64,000 nucleotides of DNA from an uncultured Christensenellaceae bacterium (GCA_944380285.1 CALWGZ010000002.1:169217-233216); one strand, 5' to 3'; shown: positions 1-11,604, counted from the first letter of the stretch. The notes: generated by a model from the letters alone, not told the origin. Numbers and translations: made by a program.

Positions 1-2429
<2,429 letters not shown>

Positions 2430-2472
2430 TGCTGTCTCCTTGCGGCGTCATGGGCGCCGCGCCCTTATCGTC

Positions 2473-4032
2473 TCAATATCTGTCCGCCGCAAGCAGCGAA
2501 TACAGCTCGTTGTACACGGGCAGGTTGCAGCGATAGATCTTCTTGTAGACCCTGTTGTAGAACTGCAAATACCGCTCGTGATTTGCGGCGTCGGGCTGAT
2601 AGACGGTCGTGACGCGCACCATCGCGTCTGACGCCTCCTCTATGCTGCCGTACACGCCGAGCGTCGCGAACGCGACGACCGCGCAGCCCAGCCCGCTCGT
2701 CTCGTATGTCTGCACCTTATAGACGGGCATGCCGATGATGTCCGCCATGATCTTGCAGACGATCTCGCTCTGAGAGCCGCCGCCCGAGACGGCGACGCGC
2801 GTCACCGTGTTGCCGGTGCGGCGCATCAAATTCTCGAGCCCTTCGAACAGCGCGTAGCCCAAGCCCTCTATTGTCGCGCGATAGATATGCGCGCGCGTAT
2901 GCACGTCATTGAAACCTATCATCACGCCCTTCGCCTGCGGGGTCTTGAGCCCCGGTCCCCAATAGGGCTGGACGAGCAAGCCGTCGCTGCCGACCGGAAC
3001 GCGGCTCAACGTGTCGTCAAGCAGCTTTTCTGCCGAAATGCCGAGACTCTCCGCCTCGTGCTGTTCGTAGAACGCGAATTGATCCCTGAACCAAGAGACC
3101 ATCCAAAAGCCGCGGAAGATCTGAATCTCGGGATTGTATTTGCCGTCGACGACCGACGTATATGCCGGCATGAACGTCTCCGGCTCGACATATTTGTCCG
3201 TCGTCACCTCGACGGAAGCGGCGGTGCCCAAGGAGATGCTGGCGACATCCCTGCCTATCGCGCCGTTGCCGACCGTCTCGCAGACCTTGTCCGCGCCCGT
3301 CGCGATCACCGGTACTCCCTCGGCGATGCCCGTCGCCTCGCTCGCTTCGCGCGAGATCGCGCCTATCTTTTCACCGGGACGCACAAGCTCGCACATCTTG
3401 TCGATCGGACAGCCGAAGATGCAATAGTTGAGCGAGCGCTTGGTCATCCACTTGCGCTTTTTGTAGTCGTAGGGGAAGCGCGCCGCCTGCCCCGCGGTCG
3501 AGTCGGCGAGCCTTCCTGTCAGCTTGAAATGGTACCACGCGGTGGGCATGACGACCTTGGCGGTCTTTTGCCACACCTCGGGCTGGTTGACCCTGACCCA
3601 ATTGGTGTAGCTGGTGCGGCGCTGTACGCGCACCACCTCGCCCATGCCGACAGCCGAATAGATGAATCTCTTCCAAAGCGGCAGCGGATCGGGACACTCG
3701 ACCTCGCGCTTGTCCATCCATAGGATCGCGTCGCGCGTCGGCGCGCCGTCCTTGTCGAGGAAGAAAAGGGTGTTGCGGATGCTCGTCACGGTGACCGCGG
3801 CGATGTCTCCCCACCTGTTCCCCAACCTCTCTTTGAGCTGTTTTGAGACGGCGCAAATGCCCGTCCAAAGTTCGTTGATGTCCTTTTCCGCCCTGTTGTC
3901 GTTCTTGGAGATGTACGGCGGCTCTTCTCTCCGCACCTTGTCGACAAGCTCGCCGCGGCAGTCGAACGCCAAGGCGCGCGTGCTCTGCGTGCCCACGTCG
4001 AAAACCAAGACGAGCCGTTTGTCGTTGTTCAT
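2473..4032 (-). CDS. FGGY-family carbohydrate kinase
   Basis: A 519-residue FGGY kinase, expected to phosphorylate a sugar, sugar alcohol or related polyol with ATP in the cytoplasm. The N-terminal phosphate-binding signature (DVGTQSTRALAFD, about residues 10-22) and the C-terminal signature region (GGGSQSEIVCKIMADIIGMP, about residues 420-440) are both visible, and the length is normal for the family. The ATG overlaps the stop codon of the upstream acyl-CoA ligase as ATGA, with GGAGGAG upstream, so translation is coupled. It is the last gene of a PAP2-PAP2-ligase-kinase unit. That context hints at glycerol/polyol or lipid metabolism rather than sugar catabolism, but the substrate cannot be read from sequence. 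Confidence 0.9.
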   Translation of the reverse strand: MNNDKRLVLVFDVGTQSTRALAFDCRGELVDKVRREEPPYISKNDNRAEKDINELWTGICAVSKQLKERLGNRWGDIAAVTVTSIRNTLFFLDKDGAPTRDAILWMDKREVECPDPLPLWKRFIYSAVGMGEVVRVQRRTSYTNWVRVNQPEVWQKTAKVVMPTAWYHFKLTGRLADSTAGQAARFPYDYKKRKWMTKRSLNYCIFGCPIDKMCELVRPGEKIGAISREASEATGIAEGVPVIATGADKVCETVGNGAIGRDVASISLGTAASVEVTTDKYVEPETFMPAYTSVVDGKYNPEIQIFRGFWMVSWFRDQFAFYEQHEAESLGISAEKLLDDTLSRVPVGSDGLLVQPYWGPGLKTPQAKGVMIGFNDVHTRAHIYRATIEGLGYALFEGLENLMRRTGNTVTRVAVSGGGSQSEIVCKIMADIIGMPVYKVQTYETSGLGCAVVAFATLGVYGSIEEASDAMVRVTTVYQPDAANHERYLQFYNRVYKKIYRCNLPVYNELYSLLAADRY

Positions 4033-5642
4033 CTGTTCTCCTCCAACTTTCTGTAATCTACTTTGCCTATCTGTGTGAGAGGCAGCTTTTGTACGAAAAT
4101 TATCCTGCGCGGCATGTTGTATTTGAGCAGCTTTGCCGCAATCGCGCCGCGCACCGCCCCTTCGACGTCCGCGTCGGTTTCGCCTTCCTCCTTCTGGACG
4201 AACAGCTTGACCGCCGCCTTGCCGTCGTAAACGTCCGCGACCGCGCAGCACCGCTTTACGCCCTTCGCCTTGCTTACCACGTTCTCGATCTCCTGCGGGA
4301 AGACGTTGTGCCCCGAGATCTTGATCATCCTCTTCTTGCGGTCGACGAAATAGACGAACCCGTCCTCGTCCAGCCTGCCTATGTCGCCGGTGCGCACCCA
4401 CGTCCTGCCGCCGTGAGAGAACATCGCCTTTGCCGTCCCCTCGGGGTCGTCGAAATAGCGCGTCATAGCCATATCCGTGGAGACGCACAACTCGCCCGTC
4501 ATCCCTCTTTGTACGGGCGCGCCGTCCTCGCCGAACGCCTCGAAGACCGCCCCCTCGACCGGCATCCCGATCGACCCGGCGCGCTCTCTGCCGCGCATGT
4601 TGACGCAGCATATACCCGCCTCGGTCAAACCGTACCCCTCATACAATCTCGCCTCGCTGCCGGCGCCCTCCGCCAGCCGCGCGAACTTCTCCTTTATGCC
4701 CGAAGACAGCCTGTCCCCGCCGCAATAGCAATATTTGAGCCGACGCATCAGCGCCTTGCCGAACGCGCCCGAATCCAACATCTTGCCGTACATGTTGGGT
4801 ACGCCGCAGATGTAGGTGACCCCGGCGCGGAGACACAGCCTGCACGCCGCCCTTCCGCCGAACTTGGGCATCAGCACCGCCTTGCCGCCGGCGCAGAGCG
4901 TAGTGTGCATGCATACGCCCAGCCCGAACGTGTGAAACAGCGGCAGCACCATCAGCATCGCGTCTCTGTCGTCGACCGGCTTGCCGCCGATCAGCGCAAG
5001 CAGATTGTGTGCTAAGGCATTGAACGCGCGGTTGGACAACTCCACGCTCTTCGGCTCGCCCGTCGTGCCGCCGCTGTGCATATAGATCGCGATGTCCTCG
5101 CCGCCTATCTGCACCGGGGTGCCCTCTTTGAGACTTTTGCCGCGCTTTGCCGCCGCGACAAAGCCCTCGCAGCCGCGCGCCGGCGCCGTCCTGCGCGCCA
5201 CCGCCAGCCGATAGAACGGGCGGTACAGGCGCGGCAGATAGTCCGCCGCGGACGCAATGAACGTCTTTATGCCAAGCCGTTCCCAGCCGTCGTATCCGCC
5301 GTAAAATTCGTCGAACAGCACCGCCGCCTTGCTGTGCATGCTCCGGGCGATCGAAACCAGCCTCTCGGCGGTCACGAGCGGATGCACGAGATTGGCGATC
5401 GCCCCCACTTTGTTGACCGCATAGAACGCGATCACCGCGTCCGGTATGTTGCCGAGGCATATGATCACGTTGTCGCCCTTGCCCACCCCGACCTCGGAAA
5501 GCCGTGCGGCAAAGCCGTCGATCTCGGCAAGCGTTTCGCCAAGCGTCAGCTCTTTGCCGTAAAAGGACAGCGTCCTGTTGGTGCGCGGCAGATGAGACGT
5601 CCTCTCCTTGAAGTAGGCGTACATCGACATGTCGTAACTCAC
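4029..5642 (-). CDS. AMP-forming acyl-CoA synthetase/ligase
   Basis: A 537-residue ANL-superfamily enzyme, expected to adenylate a carboxylic acid and transfer it to CoA or another acceptor. The ATP-binding loop (HSGGTTGEPKSVELS), the A5 motif (YEGYGLTEAG), the A7-A8 region (RTGDIGRLDEDGFVYFVDRKKR, then KISGHNVFPQEIE) and the C-terminal catalytic lysine motif (LTQIGKVDYRK) are all present. I take the GTG at 5642, which overlaps the previous stop codon as GTGA and has GGAGG seven bases upstream; an in-frame ATG at 5630 is the alternative. Neighbours are two PAP2 phosphatases and an FGGY kinase, all overlapping by four bases, which suggests a shared role, perhaps in lipid or polyol-ester metabolism. 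The acyl substrate is unknown. Confidence 0.9.
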   Translation of the reverse strand: MSYDMSMYAYFKERTSHLPRTNRTLSFYGKELTLGETLAEIDGFAARLSEVGVGKGDNVIICLGNIPDAVIAFYAVNKVGAIANLVHPLVTAERLVSIARSMHSKAAVLFDEFYGGYDGWERLGIKTFIASAADYLPRLYRPFYRLAVARRTAPARGCEGFVAAAKRGKSLKEGTPVQIGGEDIAIYMHSGGTTGEPKSVELSNRAFNALAHNLLALIGGKPVDDRDAMLMVLPLFHTFGLGVCMHTTLCAGGKAVLMPKFGGRAACRLCLRAGVTYICGVPNMYGKMLDSGAFGKALMRRLKYCYCGGDRLSSGIKEKFARLAEGAGSEARLYEGYGLTEAGICCVNMRGRERAGSIGMPVEGAVFEAFGEDGAPVQRGMTGELCVSTDMAMTRYFDDPEGTAKAMFSHGGRTWVRTGDIGRLDEDGFVYFVDRKKRMIKISGHNVFPQEIENVVSKAKGVKRCCAVADVYDGKAAVKLFVQKEEGETDADVEGAVRGAIAAKLLKYNMPRRIIFVQKLPLTQIGKVDYRKLEENR

Positions 5643-6511
5643 GCCGCCGCCTCCGTCTTGGGTCTCAAAAACCGCTTAAATTCGAGCGCGTCCGCTCTCT
5701 TGCCGTACATCGCAAAGATCGTCGCCGCCTGCACCGCGACCGCGATCAGCATCGCCGCCGCGACGTCGGTCAGATAGTGATGCCCGTCGCTGATGCGCGC
5801 AAGCGCGGTGACCAGCGTCGCCGCGATCGCGAGCACGGACAGCGCGCTCTCCTTGCCGCGAAGCCGCGGGTTGATCGCCGCAAGCGGCACCAGCATGAAC
5901 AGCATAGCCGTATATGCGGTGTGACCTGACGGCATAGAATCTCCGCCGTCCACCCTGACAAATTTGTACCACGGCGCGAACTCCGCCGCTCCGTCGACGA
6001 CGTCGAGATAGCGCGCACGCGCGAATATCTCTTTGACCGCAAACACGAGTACGCCCGTCGCGACCACCGCGACGGCGACGGCGACCGCCCACTTGAAGTA
6101 GGCGAAAAGCCGCTCCTCGGCGACGCGCGCGGTCGCAAAACAGACCACGCACGCGAGCACCGCCCCCAGCACCGCGCATGCGGCGAGCGACAGCGCTGTG
6201 CTGTCTGTCAAAAGGTCGGTAGCGTCCTTGAAGTTGAACGCGCAGACCGCATAGGTCAAAAGATAGAACACCGCCGCGATCCATTTGCTGCCGAACTTGC
6301 ACGCAAAATATCTGCCGCCGATCCCTCCCGCGATCGCAAGCAAGACGAACGCCGGCATCTTGCCGATCGCCTCGTACATGTCGGCGAACGCGTTGTCCCT
6401 CAAATAGAACGCCTCTGCGACCCGAAGATCAATGACCGTGCCGACAACAAACAGCACGAGCGCAAGCGCGCCGAATGCGCCCGTCCAAACCGCGACCTTG
6501 CGCGCGCTCAT
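5639..6511 (-). CDS. PAP2-family membrane phosphatase (second copy)
   Basis: A 290-residue multi-span protein of the PAP2 (type 2 phosphatidic acid phosphatase) superfamily, likely removing phosphate from a lipid or isoprenoid phosphate at the membrane. The three signature blocks are seen: KEIFARAR (the usual RP is RY here), MPSGHTAYTA, and ARISDGHHYLTDV with the catalytic His and Asp. About six hydrophobic segments surround them. The ATG at 6511 overlaps the stop codon of the upstream paralogue as ATGA. The two adjacent copies are similar in order and length, consistent with tandem duplication followed by divergence. Confidence 0.88.
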   Translation of the reverse strand: MSARKVAVWTGAFGALALVLFVVGTVIDLRVAEAFYLRDNAFADMYEAIGKMPAFVLLAIAGGIGGRYFACKFGSKWIAAVFYLLTYAVCAFNFKDATDLLTDSTALSLAACAVLGAVLACVVCFATARVAEERLFAYFKWAVAVAVAVVATGVLVFAVKEIFARARYLDVVDGAAEFAPWYKFVRVDGGDSMPSGHTAYTAMLFMLVPLAAINPRLRGKESALSVLAIAATLVTALARISDGHHYLTDVAAAMLIAVAVQAATIFAMYGKRADALEFKRFLRPKTEAAA

Positions 6512-7416
6512 TCCGTCTTCTCCTCTCTCGACAAGGCGACGGCGAAGTTGTACTTGCCCTTGCCGAAGAACGCGCGGCGAAGCGCGACAAATATCAAATA
6601 GGTCAAATAGCCCCCGACGAGCACGTCGGACAAAAAGTGCGCGTTGGCGACGATGCGCGAGATCGCGACGACAACGGTGAACGCCGTGCAGCCGATGTTG
6701 ACGCCTATCCGCACGCCCTTCCTGTCCCAACCGGGAATGATGTCGCAAAGCGCCGCAAACAAAAAGATGTGCGCGGCGGACGAGGTGTGCCCCGACGGGA
6801 AGGACGTGTAGTCGCCGTCCTCGATCATGTCCTCTCTGCCGAACATGATCTTGTACCACGGCGTAAAGCCGTCCTCACTGCCGACTTTGAGCATGTCGCG
6901 GTAGCGCATGCGGCACCAGATGTTCTTCATCACCTGCATGACGACGACGGACGCGGCGGCGAACGCGATCGCAAACACCGCGAACTTGAACAGTCTGTGC
7001 ATCTTTTCGCGCTCGATCAGCGACCCCAGCCAAAGCCCGAGCATGCCCAGCATAATGCCGAACATGCACGCGAACCCTTCGAGATGAGGGATGCCGGTCA
7101 GTTTGGTGCCCTGCACGCCGAAGAATATCCATCCGCCGATCGACAGCGCCGCGCCGAGCACGCATATCGCGACGCGTGCGCGCATGTCGTCGAACAGATC
7201 GTGATTGTAAAAAATGACGACGCCCGCCACCGGAAGTACGAGATAGGCGGGATATTCGCCGAAAACGGCAAAAAATTGGGCAAAGAAGGAGTCTCCGTCC
7301 GAAAGCGCGCGGCTGATCTGCAAGTCATAGACGGACGCGACGGCAAGCAGCGCGGCAAAGCACAAAAACGCCGCGGCGTTGACAATGATGACGGTCGAAC
7401 TCTTGAACTTGAACAT
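6508..7416 (-). CDS. PAP2-family membrane phosphatase (first copy)
   Basis: A 302-residue PAP2 superfamily membrane protein and the first gene of the four-gene operon. Signature blocks are KNIWCRMRY (motif 1, with Y in place of the usual P), FPSGHTSSAA (motif 2) and SRIVANAHFLSD (motif 3: Arg, His, Asp). TM1 lies near residues 8-28 and further helices follow. The ATG at 7416 has AAGGAG seven bases upstream. A good promoter lies about 30 bases before the start. A phosphatase acting on lipid phosphate, undecaprenyl pyrophosphate or a related molecule is likely; the precise substrate is not visible. Confidence 0.9.
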   Translation of the reverse strand: MFKFKSSTVIIVNAAAFLCFAALLAVASVYDLQISRALSDGDSFFAQFFAVFGEYPAYLVLPVAGVVIFYNHDLFDDMRARVAICVLGAALSIGGWIFFGVQGTKLTGIPHLEGFACMFGIMLGMLGLWLGSLIEREKMHRLFKFAVFAIAFAAASVVVMQVMKNIWCRMRYRDMLKVGSEDGFTPWYKIMFGREDMIEDGDYTSFPSGHTSSAAHIFLFAALCDIIPGWDRKGVRIGVNIGCTAFTVVVAISRIVANAHFLSDVLVGGYLTYLIFVALRRAFFGKGKYNFAVALSREEKTE

Positions 7417-7444
7417 TTCGGCTCCTTGCGCTTATATTATAATT

Positions 7445-7473
7445 ATTATAATACATCCGCACGCGTTATGCAA
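7445..7473 (-). promoter_or_regulatory. Promoter of the PAP2/ligase/kinase operon
   Basis: On the minus strand TTGCAT is followed by a 17-base spacer and TATAAT. The predicted start site lies about 20 bases before the ATG at 7416, leaving room for the AAGGAG site. A second TATAAT at 7436-7441 overlaps the same region. Confidence 0.75.
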
Positions 7474-7556
7474 CCGTTTGGGCGCGCGTCTGCGCAAACA
7501 TATGCGTGCGCGGCGGCACGCTGTCGAACAAGCGCGGATATGCGCGGAAAAAGCGC

Positions 7557-7586
7557 AAAAAAGTCACCGAGGATGACCTCGGTGAC
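7557..7586 (-). terminator. Rho-independent terminator of the lipoprotein gene
   Basis: A perfect 10-base-pair stem (GTCACCGAGG / CCTCGGTGAC, four-base loop) is followed on the minus strand by six T residues. It lies 18 bases after the stop codon of the lipoprotein gene. Confidence 0.93.
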
Positions 7587-7604
7587 TGTCTTGTCTTGTG
7601 AGCC

Positions 7605-8663
7605 TTAGGCGGTCGCCTGGACGGTACCGATCTGCGCGGGATCGAACGCGCCTCTGTCGACATTTTTGCCGGGAAGGTCGTTCTCGTCGAAGAAGAACGA
7701 CTTGGTGGAAGTCAATGTGACGACGGAGTCGACTCCCAGCATAAGCTTCATGTAGTAGCTCTCGGTGACTTTGACCTGTCTGAAGAAGCCGTTGGGCCAC
7801 ACCTGAACTTCGAGCGTGATCTCGGTGAAGTAGAACTCGCTGGGGTTTTGACCTTGACTATTGAGCATATAGAGCATCTGCTCTTCGTACTCCTCGACGG
7901 AATAGCCGGGGCTGTTCTTGTCAACATTGCCGCTGACGGAGAAGGTGTAGTACTCGATCTCGCTGCCGTCGGAGAGTTTTTCGGTCGTCGACTTGGGAGC
8001 GACGGTCTTGTCGCTGAGGATGGTGTTCGCGTTGATGTCGTACATCCAGATCCTGGTCGGATCGGAAGCTCTTTCCTCAATATAGGTATCGAGGCTGTTG
8101 TAGGACTTCGTAGCGGTGAAGTCCGCAGCGCCGCCGTTCCATTCAAACCACGTATCGGTGATGACGCCCTCGGCATTGGTCAATTTTTGCGCGGTCAAGG
8201 CATCGCTGTTCGCGCTTCTGAAATACATGTTGACCGAGTCGCCGGACTTGACATAGTCGGTCTCTTCCCAGATCCTGATGTTGATCGCGTTGCCGAGTAT
8301 ACCGCCGTCTTTGACTGTGCCGGACTGGTTCTGATAGTACAACTTGTTGTCGGCATCGGAAGCGCCGTCCCTGATGGTGATGGACTTGACGAACTGAGTG
8401 AGCTTCATGCTCATGACCTCGGTGGTCAACGAGCCGGTCGTCCTCGCGAGTGCAAAATCCGCACCGTAGTAGTTGTCGACCGCTGCGGTGAGCATCTCGA
8501 TCGCGCTCATATTCGCATTGATCTCCTTTGTCGGTTTAAGGTCGGGGGCACCGTTTGCAACGGTGGACGACAAATTGATGGCGCCGCCGCCGCAGGCGAC
8601 AAACGAAAACGCCATGACAACTGCCAAAGCAGCGGCAATTGCAATCATTGCAATTCTCTTCAT
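7605..8663 (-). CDS. Predicted secreted lipoprotein, unknown function
   Basis: A 352-residue protein with a lipoprotein signal peptide: MKRIAM, a hydrophobic run, then the lipobox FVAC with the modified Cys near residue 23, followed by GGG. The mature part contains no domain I recognise. It is rich in charged and aromatic residues, with a stretch resembling a beta-rich substrate-binding or assembly lipoprotein (for example the TWFEWNGG and YYTFSVSG segments). The ATG at 8663 is chosen because AAAGGAG lies eight bases upstream and the signal peptide begins there; upstream in-frame codons would add 11 unlikely residues. It is monocistronic, with its own promoter and terminator, and probably sits on the outer face of the membrane. 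Confidence 0.8.
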   Translation of the reverse strand: MKRIAMIAIAAALAVVMAFSFVACGGGAINLSSTVANGAPDLKPTKEINANMSAIEMLTAAVDNYYGADFALARTTGSLTTEVMSMKLTQFVKSITIRDGASDADNKLYYQNQSGTVKDGGILGNAINIRIWEETDYVKSGDSVNMYFRSANSDALTAQKLTNAEGVITDTWFEWNGGAADFTATKSYNSLDTYIEERASDPTRIWMYDINANTILSDKTVAPKSTTEKLSDGSEIEYYTFSVSGNVDKNSPGYSVEEYEEQMLYMLNSQGQNPSEFYFTEITLEVQVWPNGFFRQVKVTESYYMKLMLGVDSVVTLTSTKSFFFDENDLPGKNVDRGAFDPAQIGTVQATA

Positions 8664-8711
8664 ATCTTTCTCCTTTCTTTGTTTCTTTGACGACAAAAGT
8701 CGTTTTTCTAT

Positions 8712-8740
8712 ATTTTATAATAGTGTAATGTAAAATGCAA
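8712..8740 (-). promoter_or_regulatory. Promoter of the lipoprotein gene
   Basis: On the minus strand TTGCAT, a 17-base spacer and TAAAAT. The predicted transcript begins about 40 bases before the ATG at 8663. Confidence 0.65.
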
Positions 8741-8889
8741 GTAAAATCACTCAAAAAACTCACAACACCGTTTTGTGCATGTTTTTTGCCGAAAATAGTC
8801 GCCGCTCATGCTATTTTCAAGCAAATTTATTATTATAATACGCTCGCGAGCGCTCACATTCGGATACCGAAGCATTGTTTTCGAAAAAA

Positions 8890-8918
8890 TTGACAAAACA
8901 CACAAATTTATATATCAT
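8890..8918 (+). promoter_or_regulatory. Promoter of the DegV gene
   Basis: A consensus TTGACA, a 17-base spacer and TATCAT. The ATG of the DegV gene is 58 bases downstream, leaving a normal leader with AAAGGAGG. The 312-base gap 8664-8975 holds this promoter and the divergent one for the lipoprotein gene, and nothing else I can see. Confidence 0.85.
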
Positions 8919-8975
8919 AAATATGAACGCGCTCGCGCCGCACGGCTTGCGCGCGAACGTCCAAAGGAGGAAAAC

Positions 8976-9863
8976 ATGAGCAACTATTGGATCACCACCG
9001 AGGCGACCGCGGACTTCCCCGAAAGTTTGATGAAAGAGGACTTCGCGATCATTCCGATGTCCTACACCGTCAAGGGAGAGTTCTTCGACGGCGCGGACAA
9101 AAAACTCACTCCCAAACAATTCTACGACGCATGCCGCGAGGCGAAAACGGCGGCGGACCTGCCGACAACGTCGATGATCACCGCATATCAGGCGGAAGAG
9201 TTTTTCCGCCCCATCCTCGCGGCGGGCAACGACATAATCCACATAGGTTTTTCGTCGGCGCTGTCGGGCACTTTCGAACAGCTCAAGATGGCAGAAAAGA
9301 GCCTTTCCGCCGAATTCCCCGACAGGCGCATCACCGTCATCGATTCCAAGACCGCGTGTTTCATCGAAGGGCTTGCCGCCTACTATACCCTGCTCAAACG
9401 CGACGAAGGCGCAAGCTATGACGAATGCGTCGCCTTTGTCGAGCGCATTTTGCCGCACTGCGCCGGCTTTTTCACGATCGACGACATCGGGCACCTGCAA
9501 CGCACGGGCAGGGTCGGCAAGGCGGAGGCGTTCATCGGCGGCACGCTGCACATAAAACCCGTGCTGACCGTCGACGACGACGGCAAACTCATCCCGTTCG
9601 CCAAAGTCATTTCGCGCAAAAAGGCGCTCCGCTTCCTCGTCGAGATGATGCGCAAAAAAATGCTGCCTCAAAGCGAACAAAAACTTGTCGCGATCGGCCA
9701 TGCGGACGCATACGACGACGCCGTCGCGCTCGAAAAGACGGTACGGGAAGAATTCGGCGTGGAAAACACCGTGATCTTCGACGTCGGCACCGTGATCGGC
9801 ACGCACGTCGGCGCGGGAATGGTCGCGCTGATCTTCCTTGCCGAAGACCGCAATTACCGCTGA
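8976..9863 (+). CDS. DegV-family fatty-acid-binding protein
   Basis: A 295-residue DegV protein. Members of this family bind a fatty acid, and in Firmicutes they act as FakB, presenting exogenous fatty acid to the kinase FakA. Typical features are the TTEATADFPE N-terminus (usually TDS.aDLP), TSMITAYQAEEFF, the lipid-contact motif GFSSALSGTFEQ, DSKTACFIEG, and the C-terminal GTVIGTHVGAG. The ATG at 8976 follows AAAGGAGG by five bases; the frame is open further upstream, but that part would include the promoter. It is monocistronic and flanked by its own promoter and terminator. No fakA homologue is seen in the window. Confidence 0.92.
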   Translation: MSNYWITTEATADFPESLMKEDFAIIPMSYTVKGEFFDGADKKLTPKQFYDACREAKTAADLPTTSMITAYQAEEFFRPILAAGNDIIHIGFSSALSGTFEQLKMAEKSLSAEFPDRRITVIDSKTACFIEGLAAYYTLLKRDEGASYDECVAFVERILPHCAGFFTIDDIGHLQRTGRVGKAEAFIGGTLHIKPVLTVDDDGKLIPFAKVISRKKALRFLVEMMRKKMLPQSEQKLVAIGHADAYDDAVALEKTVREEFGVENTVIFDVGTVIGTHVGAGMVALIFLAEDRNYR

Positions 9864-9888
9864 AAAACCATCGATCCCGCAACAATTC

Positions 9889-9924
9889 GATCCCGCCTCG
9901 CCGAGGCGGGATCTTTGCGCTCTT
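9889..9924 (+). terminator. Terminator of the DegV gene
   Basis: An 11-base-pair stem (GATCCCGCCTC / GAGGCGGGATC, three-base loop) is followed by TTT and a T-rich stretch on the plus strand. Confidence 0.85.
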
Positions 9925-9961
9925 TTGCCGCGAACGGAAGAGTCCTCCGTGATGTCGATAT

Positions 9962-10001
9962 GAAAAATGTCCGCGATCACGCAATCGGCGTGATCGCGGA
10001 C
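9962..10001 (-). terminator. Terminator of the sulfatase gene
   Basis: A 14-base-pair stem (GTCCGCGATCACGC and its complement, five-base loop) at 9969-10001 is followed on the minus strand by A then TTTTT. It faces the DegV terminator between the two convergent genes. Confidence 0.85.
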
Positions 10002-10068
10002 GTCTGCCGTTCCGTACCTGCCGTTGCGCTCCGTTTTTGCGGCGCCGCATTCGACTGCCTTTCCGCCG

Positions 10069-11388
10069 TCACCTCTTCGGCGCGATCAGCCTGCCCCTGA
10101 CGACGAAAGGCGGCTCCCCCGCGCGGCGCGCAAGATCGATCAGCATCTTCCTCAGCCGCGCCTTGACTTCGCGGTGTTCTTTGCTGTGGATGAGATTGCG
10201 CGTCTCGGCAGGGTCGGCGCGGAGATCGTACAGATAGTCGTCGACGTACACTTTCGAAAAAGGTTTGCTCCACCCGTCCGAACGGCGCGGCGCCCTGACC
10301 GCATAAGTCCATCGGTCCGTACGCACCGCTCTGCCCAGCTTGTCTTCGCTGATCTGGATATAGACCGCCTCGCGCGAGACGTCCCCTTGCGCCTGCGCAA
10401 GCAGATCGAGCCCGTCGAATGTGTCCGGAACGTCCGCGCCCGCCGCGCGAAGCACCGACGCCGGCAGATCGAGCAGGCTGACGACGCCGCCGAAAGCCCC
10501 CTTTGCATATCCTCCGCCGAAAACATACATCGGGATCGCTATCGACGCCTCGTGGCACGACCGCTTGTACTCGGCGTTGCGCGTCTTGAAGTGGCATCCG
10601 TGGTCCGAAGTGTAAAAGACGACCGTGTTTTCGAGCACGCCCCTCTGCGCAAGCTCGTCTACGACGCGTTTGAAGTTGCGGTCAAGCGCGTGGCAGCATC
10701 CGAGATAGTCTTCCCATTGATCCCTGTCGACGCCGGATCCAAGCAGATCCTCGGGAAGCGGCTCTCCCTCCACCGCCGCCCTGTCCTCGGGCATGCACTC
10801 GAACCTGCCGCTCGAGTTTTGATGATGCGGCTCGATGTGCGACAAAAACAGAAAAAACGGCTTGTCCGCGTCCGCTCCGCGTATGAATTCGAGCGCGAAA
10901 TCGGTGATGCGGTCGGCGCGGCAGCCCTCGAAAGTCAGTTTGCGCCCCGCCTCGTCGAACACATAGCCGCCGCTGCCGTCCGAAGTGAATTCCAGCACGT
11001 CCGACGCGCGCCAGTATTCGTATCCTCCGCGCCTCGCCTCGGGCACGGCTTTTGTCTCGTACCGCCCCTCTTCGTCCGTCATCCCGGACGCCAAATGCCA
11101 CTTGCCGACATAGGCGGTGCGATAGCCGCAGCGCCTCAATATCTTTGCGATCGTGTCGGCGTCCTCCGGCAGAGCGCGCGCATTGGTGAAACAGCCCGTC
11201 CGCGTCGCGTATTGCCCCGTCTGCACGCAAGCGCGCGCCGGACCGCATACGGGCTGGCAGGTCACCGCGTCATCGAAGCGGACGCCGCGCTCTTCCGCCA
11301 TCGCGTAAAGATGCGGCGTCACCCGAGGCGTGACGGTGTCGCGCCTCTGTTGATCCGAAAAGAAAACGACTATGTTGGGTCTGTCCAT
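10069..11388 (-). CDS. Type I sulfatase (arylsulfatase family)
   Basis: A 439-residue sulfatase, expected to hydrolyse sulfate esters. The metal-binding FFSDQQRRD near residues 9-17, the C-x-P-x-R maturation motif (CGPAR, residues 48-52, Cys to formylglycine), VGKWHL, HIEPHH and the YTSDHGCH metal motif are all present. No signal peptide is seen, so it is probably cytoplasmic, as is common for gut glycan sulfatases working on imported oligosaccharides. No sulfatase-maturing enzyme is encoded nearby. The ATG at 11388 has no Shine-Dalgarno site and its -10 hexamer ends six bases upstream, so the message is probably leaderless. Confidence 0.93.
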   Translation of the reverse strand: MDRPNIVVFFSDQQRRDTVTPRVTPHLYAMAEERGVRFDDAVTCQPVCGPARACVQTGQYATRTGCFTNARALPEDADTIAKILRRCGYRTAYVGKWHLASGMTDEEGRYETKAVPEARRGGYEYWRASDVLEFTSDGSGGYVFDEAGRKLTFEGCRADRITDFALEFIRGADADKPFFLFLSHIEPHHQNSSGRFECMPEDRAAVEGEPLPEDLLGSGVDRDQWEDYLGCCHALDRNFKRVVDELAQRGVLENTVVFYTSDHGCHFKTRNAEYKRSCHEASIAIPMYVFGGGYAKGAFGGVVSLLDLPASVLRAAGADVPDTFDGLDLLAQAQGDVSREAVYIQISEDKLGRAVRTDRWTYAVRAPRRSDGWSKPFSKVYVDDYLYDLRADPAETRNLIHSKEHREVKARLRKMLIDLARRAGEPPFVVRGRLIAPKR

Positions 11389-11394
11389 ATTCCG

Positions 11395-11423
11395 ATTATA
11401 CCATACGGATCCCCGCAAGTCAA
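11395..11423 (-). promoter_or_regulatory. Leaderless-type promoter of the sulfatase gene
   Basis: On the minus strand TTGACT, 17 bases, TATAAT, then only six bases before the ATG at 11388. The transcription start should fall on or next to the A of the start codon. Confidence 0.8.
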
Positions 11424-11575
11424 CATCGTTCCCGCCCCGCCGAAACAGCGCTCGGCTGCCGACTTCGAGCCGAAAAACTTTCTTTGTCCGAGGGATCGCC
11501 GCCGCTCCGCCGATGACTCCGCGCGAAAAAGTCGCTTCGCTTTGCTTCCGAACGGGACTTTTCGGCGCGCTTTCG

Positions 11576-11604
11576 TTGCAAATCGAGACGATTTCCGCTA
11601 CAAT
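11576..11604 (+). promoter_or_regulatory. Leaderless-type promoter of the TtcA-like gene
   Basis: TTGCAA, a 17-base spacer and TACAAT, followed by six bases and then the ATG at 11611. No Shine-Dalgarno sequence fits in the gap. Confidence 0.75.
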
